Shown: piece after piece, positions 7,327-13,070 of the stretch
Layout: each line of letters begins with the position of its first letter
Position numbering within the stretch: the stretch's first letter is position 1
Assembly (NCBI GenBank): GCA_013331625.1
Contig: DUGC01000019.1
Span: 1-13,492, forward strand
DNA length: 13,492 nucleotides
DNA from: Candidatus Iainarchaeum sp.
GTDB lineage: Archaea > Iainarchaeota > Iainarchaeia > Iainarchaeales > Iainarchaeaceae
Reading direction: 5' to 3'
Position numbers and translations under genes: made by a program
Notes under the pieces: model-generated
The model's input: only the letters and a program-made list of their open reading frames with translations
Told to the model about the DNA's origin: nothing
Database searches by the model: none

Positions 7327-8070
7327 ATGTTAGCAGATTCGCACTGCCATCTTGATTCTTTTCCCAGCCCCCAAGCTGTTATCGGAACTGCAGTATCTGC
7401 AGGCGTTGGGGTGATGGTTTCGAATTCAACAAACCTTGCTTCAATGGAAAAGAATATTTTCCTGGCCTCGCGCTATAAGCAAGTGCGGTGCGCCCTCGGA
7501 TTGCACCCTGTGGACCTGCTTTTCATGGAAAGGGAAAGGGCGCAGGGGTGCATTGCATATTTAAAAGCAAATATCCCGCATGCAAAATCCATCGGGGAGG
7601 TAGGCCTTGATTTCAAGTACGCGGCAAATGACATGCAGCGCAGCATTCAGGAAAATTTTTTTACTGAGCAGGTGGAAATTGCCCTCGAAAATGGCCTGCC
7701 ATTGATAGTGCATTCGCGCTATGCGGAAAAGCGCTGCCTTGAAATCCTTGCCCGGCTGGGGGCAGAAAGGGTTCTCATGCACTGGCTTACAGGCAATAAA
7801 AAAAGCGCCGAAGATGCGGTTTCCCTGGGATATTTCATTTCCTGCGGGCCGGTAATCCTCAACGACCCCGCAAGCGCCCAGGTTGTAAAATCAATCCCCC
7901 TTGAAAACATCCTCCTTGAAACCGATGCGCCGGTAAAATTTGGCGGAAAGCCTTCTGACCCATCATGGGTGAAGGGTGTTTGCGCAAAGGTTGGCGGGCT
8001 CAAGGGGCTGGATTATAGTAATGTTGAAGCAGCCACGTGGAGTAATTTTAAGCGGTTATTTCGGGAATAG
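7327..8070 (+). CDS. TatD-family metal-dependent hydrolase (DNase-like)
   Basis: This protein of about 247 residues has the full metal-binding set of TatD-type amidohydrolase-fold nucleases: DSHCHLD (His6, His8), GEVGLDF (Glu91), IVHSR (His129), LMHW (His152) and LETDAP (Asp200). Family members act as 3'-5' exonucleases on DNA or RNA ends, or as D-aminoacyl-type hydrolases; the precise substrate is not readable here. Length is close to the usual 250-260. I start it at ATG 7327 because MLADSHCHLD is the normal family beginning; a GTG at 7318 is also in frame. It diverges from the thioredoxin gene across a short intergenic region (7258-7326), so the two promoters must lie close together, although neither TATA box is clear. 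Confidence 0.92.
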   Translation: MLADSHCHLDSFPSPQAVIGTAVSAGVGVMVSNSTNLASMEKNIFLASRYKQVRCALGLHPVDLLFMERERAQGCIAYLKANIPHAKSIGEVGLDFKYAANDMQRSIQENFFTEQVEIALENGLPLIVHSRYAEKRCLEILARLGAERVLMHWLTGNKKSAEDAVSLGYFISCGPVILNDPASAQVVKSIPLENILLETDAPVKFGGKPSDPSWVKGVCAKVGGLKGLDYSNVEAATWSNFKRLFRE

Positions 8071-8081
8071 CTTTATATTAG
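8070..8081 (+). promoter_or_regulatory. TATA-type promoter of the coiled-coil/CDGSH pair
   Basis: CTTTATATTA (8071-8080) is centred 26 bp before the ATG at 8101, fitting leaderless transcription. It begins at the last base of the tatD-like stop codon, so the next gene is separately transcribed despite the tight spacing. Confidence 0.55.
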
Positions 8082-8100
8082 GTTATTGGCTGACTTCTTT

Positions 8101-8610
8101 ATGTCTTCACTGACTTTGTTCCTTGTAACGCTTATCATTGCGCTGATTATGGGCAATGTGCTGCTCTTCCTTTTCAATGGCACCGCAAGGGCGCGAAGGG
8201 CGGCTGTTGCGTCCATTCCTGCCGCAATGCACGTTTCCTCCTCAACTGTTGCTGTGCAAAAAGTCCATGCAGATGATGACGGCGCCGCTTCAAATGCAAA
8301 GATAATGGCGCTTGAAAAAAAAATTGAGCTCGCGCACAGGCGCATACAGGACCTTGAAGGGGTAACTGCAAGGACCCCGCTTGTAGGGGCTGGCGAGCCG
8401 GCGGATGAGGCGCTCAGGCAGCGCTTTGAAAAGCTCGAGCGCTTCAAATCAACCGCGCAGGCCGAGCTTGTTGCAATGAAGGAGATATTGGCCGAGTTGC
8501 AGAATAACCACATCACTGTCAAGGCGCGCACTTTCAAAAACGGCCGGCAGAAGGAAAAGGACATTTCGCGCGAGGAGATGCACAAGATCATCTACCGCTC
8601 GTCATCGTGA
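8101..8610 (+). CDS. Membrane-anchored coiled-coil protein of unknown function
   Basis: A protein of 169 residues from ATG 8101; the upstream in-frame TTG at 8086 lies inside the promoter-to-start spacing and is unlikely. One N-terminal hydrophobic helix (about 4-27, LTLFLVTLIIALIMGNVLLFLF) is followed by basic TARARRA. By the positive-inside rule this puts the remainder in the cytoplasm. An Ala/Ser-rich linker leads to a charged helix with heptad repeats (about 75-145, including KKIELAHRRIQDLEG and RFEKLERFKSTAQAELVAMKEILAEL). The tail is strongly basic. I do not recognise a family. The C-terminal basic segment could bind nucleic acid or a partner, but there is no direct evidence. It precedes the CDGSH gene closely. 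Confidence 0.8.
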   Translation: MSSLTLFLVTLIIALIMGNVLLFLFNGTARARRAAVASIPAAMHVSSSTVAVQKVHADDDGAASNAKIMALEKKIELAHRRIQDLEGVTARTPLVGAGEPADEALRQRFEKLERFKSTAQAELVAMKEILAELQNNHITVKARTFKNGRQKEKDISREEMHKIIYRSSS

Positions 8611-8657
8611 ATTATTATGCATTTAATTGCAGGTCATTTCGCGTCCGGAGCGGTTGG

Positions 8658-8852
8658 ATGTCTAGATTAGTATTGAAGGATGCAACAGGCCCATTGGAAA
8701 TCAGGGCAGGCGCCAAGAGTACCTGGGGCGCATGCGGCCTGAGCAGGAAATGGCCCGATTGCGACGGCTCGCACATTCTGGCTAAGGATGAATTGCCGGG
8801 CAAAGTATACCGTTACAATCCTTGCGGAACAAGGAAAATTGTGGAAGGCTAA
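8658..8852 (+). CDS. Small CDGSH-type iron-sulfur protein with one ligand cysteine missing
   Basis: A 64-residue protein. I chose ATG 8658 because GGAG (8647-8650) stands 7 nt ahead and MSRLVLKDATGPLEI is the usual start of short CDGSH proteins; a GTG at 8607 would add 17 unusual residues. The signature is visible as CGLSRKWPDCDGSH. In the mitoNEET-type consensus CxC-x2-S/T-x3-P-x-CDG-S/A/T-H, three Cys and one His hold a 2Fe-2S cluster. Here the first Cys of CxC is glycine (WGACGLS, codon GGC where TGC would be expected), leaving two Cys and the His. Cluster binding may be altered or use another ligand; the only other Cys is in NPCGT near the C-terminus. The redox partner is unknown. The stop overlaps the convergent RNase H gene stop. 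Confidence 0.85.
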   Translation: MSRLVLKDATGPLEIRAGAKSTWGACGLSRKWPDCDGSHILAKDELPGKVYRYNPCGTRKIVEG

Positions 8853-8864
8853 TTTTCCTTCCGC
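8824..8864. terminator. Stem-loop at the overlapping convergent stops
   Basis: AAGGAAAATT (8831-8840) and AATTTTCCTT (8851-8860) are a perfect 10-bp inverted repeat with a 10-nt loop. GCGG (8824-8827) and CCGC (8861-8864) extend the stem after a 3-nt bulge. It straddles both stop codons (8849-8852), so it may mark transcript ends on both strands. Confidence 0.5.
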
Positions 8865-9532
8865 TTCCAAGTCTTCCTCTCTTCACGGTCTTGTGAAATG
8901 TTGCGCAGGTGCTTTGCAACAACGCTAGCAGCCCCCACTACAGGCTCGAGGTCATCGCCTTTCGGGAGGAATTTTATCTTTCCACCCTTCACCTTGAGCG
9001 GCGCCCCGTCCACGATGATTTGCGCGTCGGCAATAACTGAGAGCATTTCGGAGATTTTTTCAATCGCCCCGGCCTCTATCTGGTTGAGGTCCTTTCCGCT
9101 GCTGCGGCACAAATCGATTGCCTTTGCATTGAGCGTGACTGAAACAGACCCCAGCATCCGCTCAGAGACTATTTTTTCCTTTGCCGCAATGTCGCCTGTC
9201 TTTTTGCTATCGCGCAGCTCGCGCACGCAATTTGTATCGGCAAGAACGCCCGTGATGACCATCGGCCCGCTATGCTCTCCCCTTCCGGTCTCATCAATTC
9301 CTATCACAAGCTCCTGCACAAGGCCCATTAGCGCCAGTATTTCTCCCTTGAGTTCCTTTGAGGCAGGCCCTTGTATTGAAAGTTTTCCGGATTCATAGAG
9401 GGTAATTGTGCACCCCTTTGCCTTGACGCGCATTTCCTCAAAATAATTGGTGGTGGCCCCTCGCTCAAATGCCGCAAGGACCTGCTTTAGCTTTTCCTTT
9501 TGGGCCTTGCCGAAATTGAGTGTTTCCTGCAT
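8849..9532 (-). CDS. RNase H (HIII-like N-terminal domain, HII-like catalytic residues)
   Basis: This 227-residue protein cleaves RNA in RNA/DNA hybrids by family assignment. The first 65 residues resemble the substrate-binding N-terminal domain of RNase HIII (VKAKGCTITLYESGKLSIQGP). The catalytic part has VIGIDETGRGEHSGP (Asp80, Glu81), LRDSKK, IIVDGAPL (Asp175) and KGDDLEPVVGAASVVAK (Asp193). The fourth acidic residue is Asp as in RNase HII, where HIII normally has Glu, and DETGRG is nearer HII DEAGRG than HIII DEVGTG. At 227 residues it is shorter than a typical HIII (about 300). The true start is ATG 9532, 25 bp from a TATA element; a TTG at 9538 is in frame but less likely. Whether to name it rnhB or rnhC is open, so no symbol is given. 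Confidence 0.9.
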   Translation of the reverse strand: MQETLNFGKAQKEKLKQVLAAFERGATTNYFEEMRVKAKGCTITLYESGKLSIQGPASKELKGEILALMGLVQELVIGIDETGRGEHSGPMVITGVLADTNCVRELRDSKKTGDIAAKEKIVSERMLGSVSVTLNAKAIDLCRSSGKDLNQIEAGAIEKISEMLSVIADAQIIVDGAPLKVKGGKIKFLPKGDDLEPVVGAASVVAKHLRNISQDREERKTWKRKEN

Positions 9533-9551
9533 ATACAAACATCTGTTCCAA

Positions 9552-9562
9552 GTAATTATAGG
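9552..9562 (-). promoter_or_regulatory. TATA-type promoter of the RNase H gene
   Basis: TATAATTA on the minus strand (9553-9560) is centred 25 bp before ATG 9532, consistent with a leaderless transcript. Confidence 0.5.
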
Positions 9563-9626
9563 AGTATTTCCTCATATTAAAAATGTGCCTGCCCCTAAAA
9601 ACCCCGGATTTCCCCCTGTCAGGGTT

Positions 9627-9638
9627 TTTTTATACTAT
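9627..9638 (+). promoter_or_regulatory. TATA-type promoter of the small membrane protein gene
   Basis: TTTATACTA (9629-9637) is centred 24-25 bp before ATG 9657. The upstream AAAAACCC (9597-9604) and GGGTTTTT (9622-9629) can pair, but the 17-nt loop makes this weak. Confidence 0.5.
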
Positions 9639-9656
9639 TTTTCCTACGTTTAGGGT

Positions 9657-9887
9657 ATGGATTCAAGGCAGCTCGGGCTTTTTGTCATCGTTTTGGGGGT
9701 TGCCCTCATCGTGTTTGAATATTGGGCTTCTTACTGCTCGCTTCGCGTGGATGGCCTGTGCTTTTTCCCCTTCTCGCCATCAGGGGTTGATGAGAGGTTT
9801 CCGCTCTATTCACTGGCAGTGCTGGCATTCGGGCTGCTGGTATATTTCGGTTCAATAGAGCCAAAGGTGAAGGCTGAAGTCCACTGA
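9657..9887 (+). CDS. Small two-helix membrane protein
   Basis: This 76-residue protein has two hydrophobic helices (about 6-26, LGLFVIVLGVALIVFEYWASY, and 50-67, LYSLAVLAFGLLVYFGSI). The short loop between them carries Cys27 and Cys35, and a small charged tail follows. With both ends inside, the loop would face out, where the two cysteines could form a disulfide; this is inference. I know no family for it. A TATA element at the leaderless distance and a T9 tract 31 bp after the stop make it look like a complete single-gene unit rather than a chance frame. Confidence 0.65.
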   Translation: MDSRQLGLFVIVLGVALIVFEYWASYCSLRVDGLCFFPFSPSGVDERFPLYSLAVLAFGLLVYFGSIEPKVKAEVH

Positions 9888-9917
9888 TAGTGGACAGGGG
9901 GGGCATTGAATTATCGA

Positions 9918-9926
9918 TTTTTTTTT
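9918..9926 (+). terminator. Poly-T terminator after the small membrane gene
   Basis: Nine consecutive T residues on the plus strand, 31 bp past the stop at 9887, form the type of tract used for archaeal termination. Confidence 0.5.
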
Positions 9927-9963
9927 GGAAAATTATCTTCACTGGTTTTGGGCGTAATCGGAC

Positions 9964-9983
9964 CGCCGCATATGCGGCGTTTT
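9964..9983. terminator. GC-rich palindrome followed by T run
   Basis: CGCCGCATATGCGGCG (9964-9979) is a perfect 16-bp palindrome, followed on the plus strand by TTTT. It sits directly beyond the mscS-like stop (9982) on the minus strand. It could be a backup terminator for the plus-strand gene or a 3'-end structure of the channel transcript. A protein-binding palindrome is also possible. Confidence 0.35.
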
Positions 9984-11130
9984 ACCTGAGTTCCTGCTCT
10001 TGCATAAATAGCTTTCTTTGCCCTGCATACTTTCCATGCTTTTCATCGTATACTATCTGCATGTGCGGGTATGCAAGCCCGATGTCGGGGCATTTTTCGA
10101 CAGCTTCCATAAATGAGCGCACGATGGAGTGCTTTGTGTCCCTTATCGAATGCAGATCGGTTTTGTATAATACGTTCAGGTCAATTGATGAGGCGCCAAG
10201 CGACATCAGGATCCTTGGCTTTGGGATCTCGATTTCAGATGCTATTTCTGCCGTCCTGAGTATTTCTATTTTTTCCTGCACTGATTGCTTCACAAATCCC
10301 CTGCGCAGCCTCTTTGATGCCTCCTGCAAAAGCCCGACAGCTTCCTGCCACGACTTTTTCTCGGCAAAAGTCACCGGCGAATTGTTCTTGAGGTATTTTT
10401 TCACGCTGTTGGTAGTTACCGATTCAAGGATATCAATTGCCTTGCGCCAGTTGCTCTCGTAAGTGATAGAAACCGTGATGTCATCGGAGTACACATCCCC
10501 CATCCTCGAATAATTCAGCACGGGGTTTGTGAGTATAAGCTCATTTGGAATTGTTATTATCTGGTCGCTTTTCGTCTGCGCGGCCGGCCTTGTTCCCTGC
10601 ACGCGTGTATACATGGTGTTTATTGACAGGACATCGCCGCGGATGCCGGTAACTTCTATGCGATCGCTTATGTTGAACGGCTTTGTGAGGACTATTGTGA
10701 GCCAGCCGACAAAATTGAGTATCGGCTTTTGCAGCGCGAAAGTGATGCCAAAACCAATCAGCCCGATTGACGTTATGAGCGCGCCGACATCCTTGAAAAT
10801 GGTTGAGAGCAGAAATATTCCCACAAATGCCCACACAAGGTAGCTATAGAGCGTCAGGATGACCCTGATCTCCTTTTTCTTGCCGCGGTTTTCAAGGTAC
10901 CTTGAGATAAGGAACTTTGAGATCATAAGAAATATTTGCGTTCCTGCCACAAGTATTGCAACTTCGGCAATGAGGGGCCAGAGGGTGTTGAGGGATGCGT
11001 TATTGAGCGCTTGGGAAATGATTGTTTCGAGCAGGAAGCTGCCATAAACATAGAGGAAAATCAGGGCTGCGAGCACAACAGCCATTTTTCCGGCTGCCAG
11101 GGCTAATCCGCGCATTTTTTGCTCTTCCAT
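9982..11130 (-). CDS. MscS-family small-conductance mechanosensitive channel
   Basis: This 382-residue protein opens under membrane tension to release solutes during osmotic downshock, by family assignment. Three hydrophobic helices (about 16-38, 49-75, 90-111) precede the pore-lining TM3-like segment (about 116-152, ALITSIGLIGFGITFALQK then NFVGWLTIVLTKPF). The beta domain typical of the family follows (NISDRIEVTGIRGDVLSINTMYTRVQG, then IITIPNELILTNPVLNYS). The C-terminal alpha/beta part is longer than in E. coli MscS, with a charged helical insertion (about 255-300). The start ATG 11130 has GTGA a few bases upstream as a weak Shine-Dalgarno sequence. The nearest TATA (11187-11197) would give a leader of about 30-40 nt, unlike its leaderless neighbours. 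Confidence 0.93.
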   Translation of the reverse strand: MEEQKMRGLALAAGKMAVVLAALIFLYVYGSFLLETIISQALNNASLNTLWPLIAEVAILVAGTQIFLMISKFLISRYLENRGKKKEIRVILTLYSYLVWAFVGIFLLSTIFKDVGALITSIGLIGFGITFALQKPILNFVGWLTIVLTKPFNISDRIEVTGIRGDVLSINTMYTRVQGTRPAAQTKSDQIITIPNELILTNPVLNYSRMGDVYSDDITVSITYESNWRKAIDILESVTTNSVKKYLKNNSPVTFAEKKSWQEAVGLLQEASKRLRRGFVKQSVQEKIEILRTAEIASEIEIPKPRILMSLGASSIDLNVLYKTDLHSIRDTKHSIVRSFMEAVEKCPDIGLAYPHMQIVYDEKHGKYAGQRKLFMQEQELR

Positions 11131-11186
11131 TTTCTTTCACTGGGAGTTTGGCTCAAAAATTTGATAGTAGCATTTACGCTTTAACC

Positions 11187-11209
11187 TATATTTAAATTGT
11201 TGGATTTGA
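11187..11209. repeat. 23-bp direct repeat, left copy (contains TATA-like core)
   Basis: TATATTTAAATTGTTGG followed by ATTTGA is repeated exactly at 12537-12559. Its A/T core is symmetric and also lies at a suitable distance to serve the mscS-like gene on the minus strand. Similarity extends weakly about 9 bp further upstream. Confidence 0.85.
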
Positions 11210-11310
11210 GGGGCGCAAATTTGCTTTTCAGTTTTGGAAAAACGGCCCGTTGCAGAGTTCATTGTATTTTGGGTCAGGGTACATAGTTGTTGGGAATTGC
11301 GCCCCTCAAA
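11205..11310. repeat. 14-bp perfect inverted repeat enclosing 78 bp
   Basis: TTTGAGGGGCGCAA (11205-11218) and TTGCGCCCCTCAAA (11297-11310) are exact reverse complements. The whole is 106 bp, the size of a structured RNA or a miniature inverted-repeat element. No target-site duplication is evident at its edges. Confidence 0.7.
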
Positions 11311-11390
11311 CGAATATAAAGTTCAGTTTTTTCACTTTCAAGGTTGACAAATAGGCAGGGATTTTGGTTTTGAAATGCATATTTCGAGTT

Positions 11391-11432
11391 GAATGTATGG
11401 ATGCGCCCCCTCTAAGGAATTTGAATGGGCAG
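11391..11432. repeat. Dispersed ~40-bp repeat, copy A
   Basis: The core TGTATGGATGCGCC...TCTAAGGAATTTGAATGGGCAG closely matches copy C (13165-13203) and more loosely copy B (11536-11576). Weaker similarity runs back to about 11360 (GATTT...GTTT). Confidence 0.7.
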
Positions 11433-11480
11433 TCTTGCCCGCCTTGATGCCATAAAGCCACTTTATGGGCAAAGACGCCC
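11427..11480. other. Cluster of short hairpins
   Basis: GGGCA-GTCT-TGCCC (11427-11440), CATAAAG-CCA-CTTTATG (11451-11467) and GGGC-AAAGAC-GCCC (11467-11480) lie in a row between repeat copies A and B. The last two share bases, so they may be alternatives. They suggest a structured transcript or a degenerate element; no known RNA family is recognised. Confidence 0.35.
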
Positions 11481-11535
11481 GCTGCGCATTGTAGATTTCG
11501 TTGTATTGTGCTCTTGAGAGGCACTTTTCGGAATG

Positions 11536-11576
11536 GAATGTATGAATGCTCCCGCTTCAAGGAATAAAAAGGCCAG
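11536..11576. repeat. Dispersed ~40-bp repeat, copy B
   Basis: GAATGTATGAATGCTCCCGC then TTCAAGGAATAAAAAGGCCAG matches copy A at roughly three of four positions, with a 1-base gap. It is the most diverged of the three. Confidence 0.55.
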
Positions 11577-11627
11577 CCTGAAGAGATCCAAAACATGTCC
11601 AGTGGCTGGCTCATGCTTGGGTGAGAA

Positions 11628-11638
11628 GGCTTAAATCC
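11628..11638 (+). promoter_or_regulatory. TATA-type promoter of the unknown basic protein gene
   Basis: GGCTTAAATCC is centred about 26 bp before ATG 11660, the same leaderless arrangement as other genes in the window. Confidence 0.45.
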
Positions 11639-11659
11639 TAAAGCGTATTTCTCTGTTAT

Positions 11660-12490
11660 ATGCCTGCGAGGAATCCTCTTGGAAAGTTCTATCTTGACTT
11701 GATGCCAAAGGATCAAGGGTGGAAATTAGGGTCTGCTATTAGGCGGATGGGTGTGGAAGATAAATTAACGCCAAGTGCCGCCCTTAATGCCTGGGACATC
11801 CACAAAAGTGCAGGCGTTCCTTTGAGAATGGCGATTGAATCACAGCTCCAGCCTGCCACAAGAAACCCACTTTCATCAGAAGTCATAAGGGAAACCGCAA
11901 AGAACCTTCATTCGTCTTTTCAGCTTGTGACAAAGGGGGGGCGGGCAAGGGTATCGGTGAGCCTTCAAGGCCGCACAATTACAGACCAGAAAAAAGGTTC
12001 ATATAAAGTCAATGGATTGCACCATTTTACTGCATTGGCTTTCAGGGTTATGCCTGCAAGCTCGGAAATCAAAAGATTTGACCCGAAATTGCATAATTGG
12101 CTCAGGAATGCGGATGCGTTAAATTCAATGTTTATTGTTGAGGTTGGCTTTGCAAAAATCGGGAAAAAACCAGTGCTTGTTGTTACAAATGCACAGGCAA
12201 CTAGGCAATTCTATTCCTTAGCTCCAAGCCAAAAGAAAATGTTCAAAGAGTCTTACCCTGCAATTTTAAAAGGTGTCCAAAAAGCCAGTGGTAATTTGCC
12301 GCTTTTGATTCCGACCAATAAGGCCGTCCAGGAAATGCTCCAGGCGCTTTTCGGGCATTCAGTGAGTGATAAAGTACTTGATGAGTTTTATGACGGCTTT
12401 TCCGCAAAAAGAGGCCGGAGAAGGGCTTCACTTGAAATCAAAAACGCATTGGATGGAAGAAAATTTAAGGCAGAATTCTGGGTCAAGTAA
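11660..12490 (+). CDS. Unknown basic protein in the repeat-flanked segment
   Basis: This 276-residue protein is soluble and Lys/Arg-rich, with no signal peptide or membrane helix. Alternating strands and helices suggest an alpha/beta core in the second half (SMFIVEVGFAKIGKKPVLVV, then a helical region with NLPLLIPTNKAVQEMLQALFG). A basic stretch SAKRGRRRASLEIKN lies near the C-terminus. I recognise no catalytic motif and no family. Codon choice is more A/T-leaning than in the upstream half of the window, and the gene lies between two exact copies of a 23-bp repeat and beside dispersed repeats, so it may be acquired. The start rests on the TATA spacing; there is no Shine-Dalgarno sequence. Nucleic-acid binding is a guess from charge only. 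Confidence 0.75.
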   Translation: MPARNPLGKFYLDLMPKDQGWKLGSAIRRMGVEDKLTPSAALNAWDIHKSAGVPLRMAIESQLQPATRNPLSSEVIRETAKNLHSSFQLVTKGGRARVSVSLQGRTITDQKKGSYKVNGLHHFTALAFRVMPASSEIKRFDPKLHNWLRNADALNSMFIVEVGFAKIGKKPVLVVTNAQATRQFYSLAPSQKKMFKESYPAILKGVQKASGNLPLLIPTNKAVQEMLQALFGHSVSDKVLDEFYDGFSAKRGRRRASLEIKNALDGRKFKAEFWVK

Positions 12491-12536
12491 AACCAGGCAC
12501 AAATTTCGAATCTGTTTCTCACTTTCAAATTTTACA

Positions 12537-12559
12537 TATATTTAAATTGTTGGATTTGA
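12537..12559. repeat. 23-bp direct repeat, right copy
   Basis: Identical to 11187-11209. It lies between two convergent genes, where no sense promoter is needed. Its last bases run into TGAAAAC-TG-GTTTTCA (12557-12572), a 7-bp inverted repeat that may end the toxin transcript on the minus strand. Confidence 0.85.
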
Positions 12560-12579
12560 AAACTGGTTTTCATATCGTT

Positions 12580-12834
12580 TCAGAGTTTGTCGTAGATGTT
12601 TTTCCTGTGGCCTATCCTGTGCACAGTTACTTCCTTTTTTTCAAAATCCAGCATGGCAATGATGCGGTAGTCGCCGACGCGCGTTTTTGAATAATCGCAG
12701 TCTGCAAGCGCCTCGAATTCCTTTTCAGGATTTGCCTTTGCGCCGTCCAGCTTCTTGGCTATCCTTTGCTGGCTCTGCTTTTCTAGGGAGAGGAAGTCCT
12801 TCCTTGCCTTGTGCGTGAAAATGATCTGCCACAT
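12580..12834 (-). CDS. RelE/ParE-superfamily toxin
   Basis: An 84-residue protein from ATG 12834; the TTG at 12837 is in frame but lies inside the antitoxin stop region. It has the RelE-fold pattern: FTHKARKDFLSLEKQSQQRI at the N-terminus, the central strand pair TRVGDYRIIAMLD (Arg52, Arg57), and the C-terminal VHRIGHRKNIYDKL (Arg73, His76, Arg77, Tyr81). RelE toxins cut mRNA in the ribosome by family knowledge. Basic and aromatic residues that serve catalysis are present, so it is likely active. It starts one base into the antitoxin stop (TGATG), giving tight coupling with the antitoxin upstream, the normal gene order for this class. Confidence 0.92.
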   Translation of the reverse strand: MWQIIFTHKARKDFLSLEKQSQQRIAKKLDGAKANPEKEFEALADCDYSKTRVGDYRIIAMLDFEKKEVTVHRIGHRKNIYDKL

Positions 12835-13070
12835 CAAAGCCCTGCCTCTTTCTTTACTTTTTCGAAAGAGACAGTTTTTTTCGTCTTTGACTGGTATAGC
12901 GCTTCGAGCAGCCCTGCCCGGAACTCGCTCTTGTATTTGCCTTCCCCGTCACCTTCCGGAACGAGCGCAACAAGCTTGTTGAGAACATCATCCATGCTCT
13001 CGCGCTTGTACTCCTTGAGGCTCTCCAGCTTGCCCTTAGTTTCGTCCGAAACCCTTACAGTAGTATACAT
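12834..13070 (-). CDS. Ribbon-helix-helix antitoxin
   Basis: A 78-residue protein. The first 36 residues (MYTTVRVSDETKGKLESLKE and on to DDVLNKLVAL) form a ribbon-helix-helix DNA-binding domain: one strand with alternating Thr/Arg/Val contacts, then two helices. The C-terminal half (FRAGLLEALYQSKTKKTVSFEKVKKEAGL) is the likely toxin-neutralising tail. The N-terminus resembles archaeal VapB-like antitoxins, while the partner is RelE-like, so the pairing is mixed in type. ATG 13070 lies 29 bp from the TATA element TTTATAAC on the minus strand (13096-13103). A perfect palindrome sits between TATA and start and is probably its own operator. Confidence 0.9.
   Translation of the reverse strand: MYTTVRVSDETKGKLESLKEYKRESMDDVLNKLVALVPEGDGEGKYKSEFRAGLLEALYQSKTKKTVSFEKVKKEAGL

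Larger units (their letters stand above)
11131..11659. other. 529-bp gene-poor region rich in repeats and hairpins
   Basis: No gene is convincingly supported here. From left to right it holds the mscS-like promoter, one copy of a 23-bp direct repeat (11187-11209), a 14-bp inverted repeat (11205-11218 and 11297-11310), two copies of an imperfect ~40-bp repeat, a cluster of short hairpins (11427-11480), and the promoter of the next gene. A minus-strand frame (11306-11716) is open for 136 codons across both copies of the 40-bp repeat and contains the peptide repeat PFKFLRGGASIHS / PFYSLKREHSYIP. It overlaps the next gene divergently and is probably repeat-derived rather than a working gene. Confidence 0.5.

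Noticed and set aside
9597..9629. AAAAACCC / GGGTTTTT inverted repeat as a terminator or operator
   Set aside because: The arms are A/T runs with only three G-C pairs and a 17-nt loop, easily expected by chance, and they overlap the promoter of the small membrane gene.
11131..11659. tRNA, rRNA or CRISPR array in the repeat-rich spacer
   Set aside because: No T-arm consensus, no rRNA-like segment, and no regularly spaced repeats; the ~40-bp copies are too few and too diverged.
11306..11716. A 136-codon minus-strand open frame
   Set aside because: It overlaps the start of the promoter-supported 276-residue gene in divergent orientation, has no promoter or ribosome binding site of its own, and its internal peptide repeat simply follows the DNA repeat. 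Kept as a repeat observation, not a gene.
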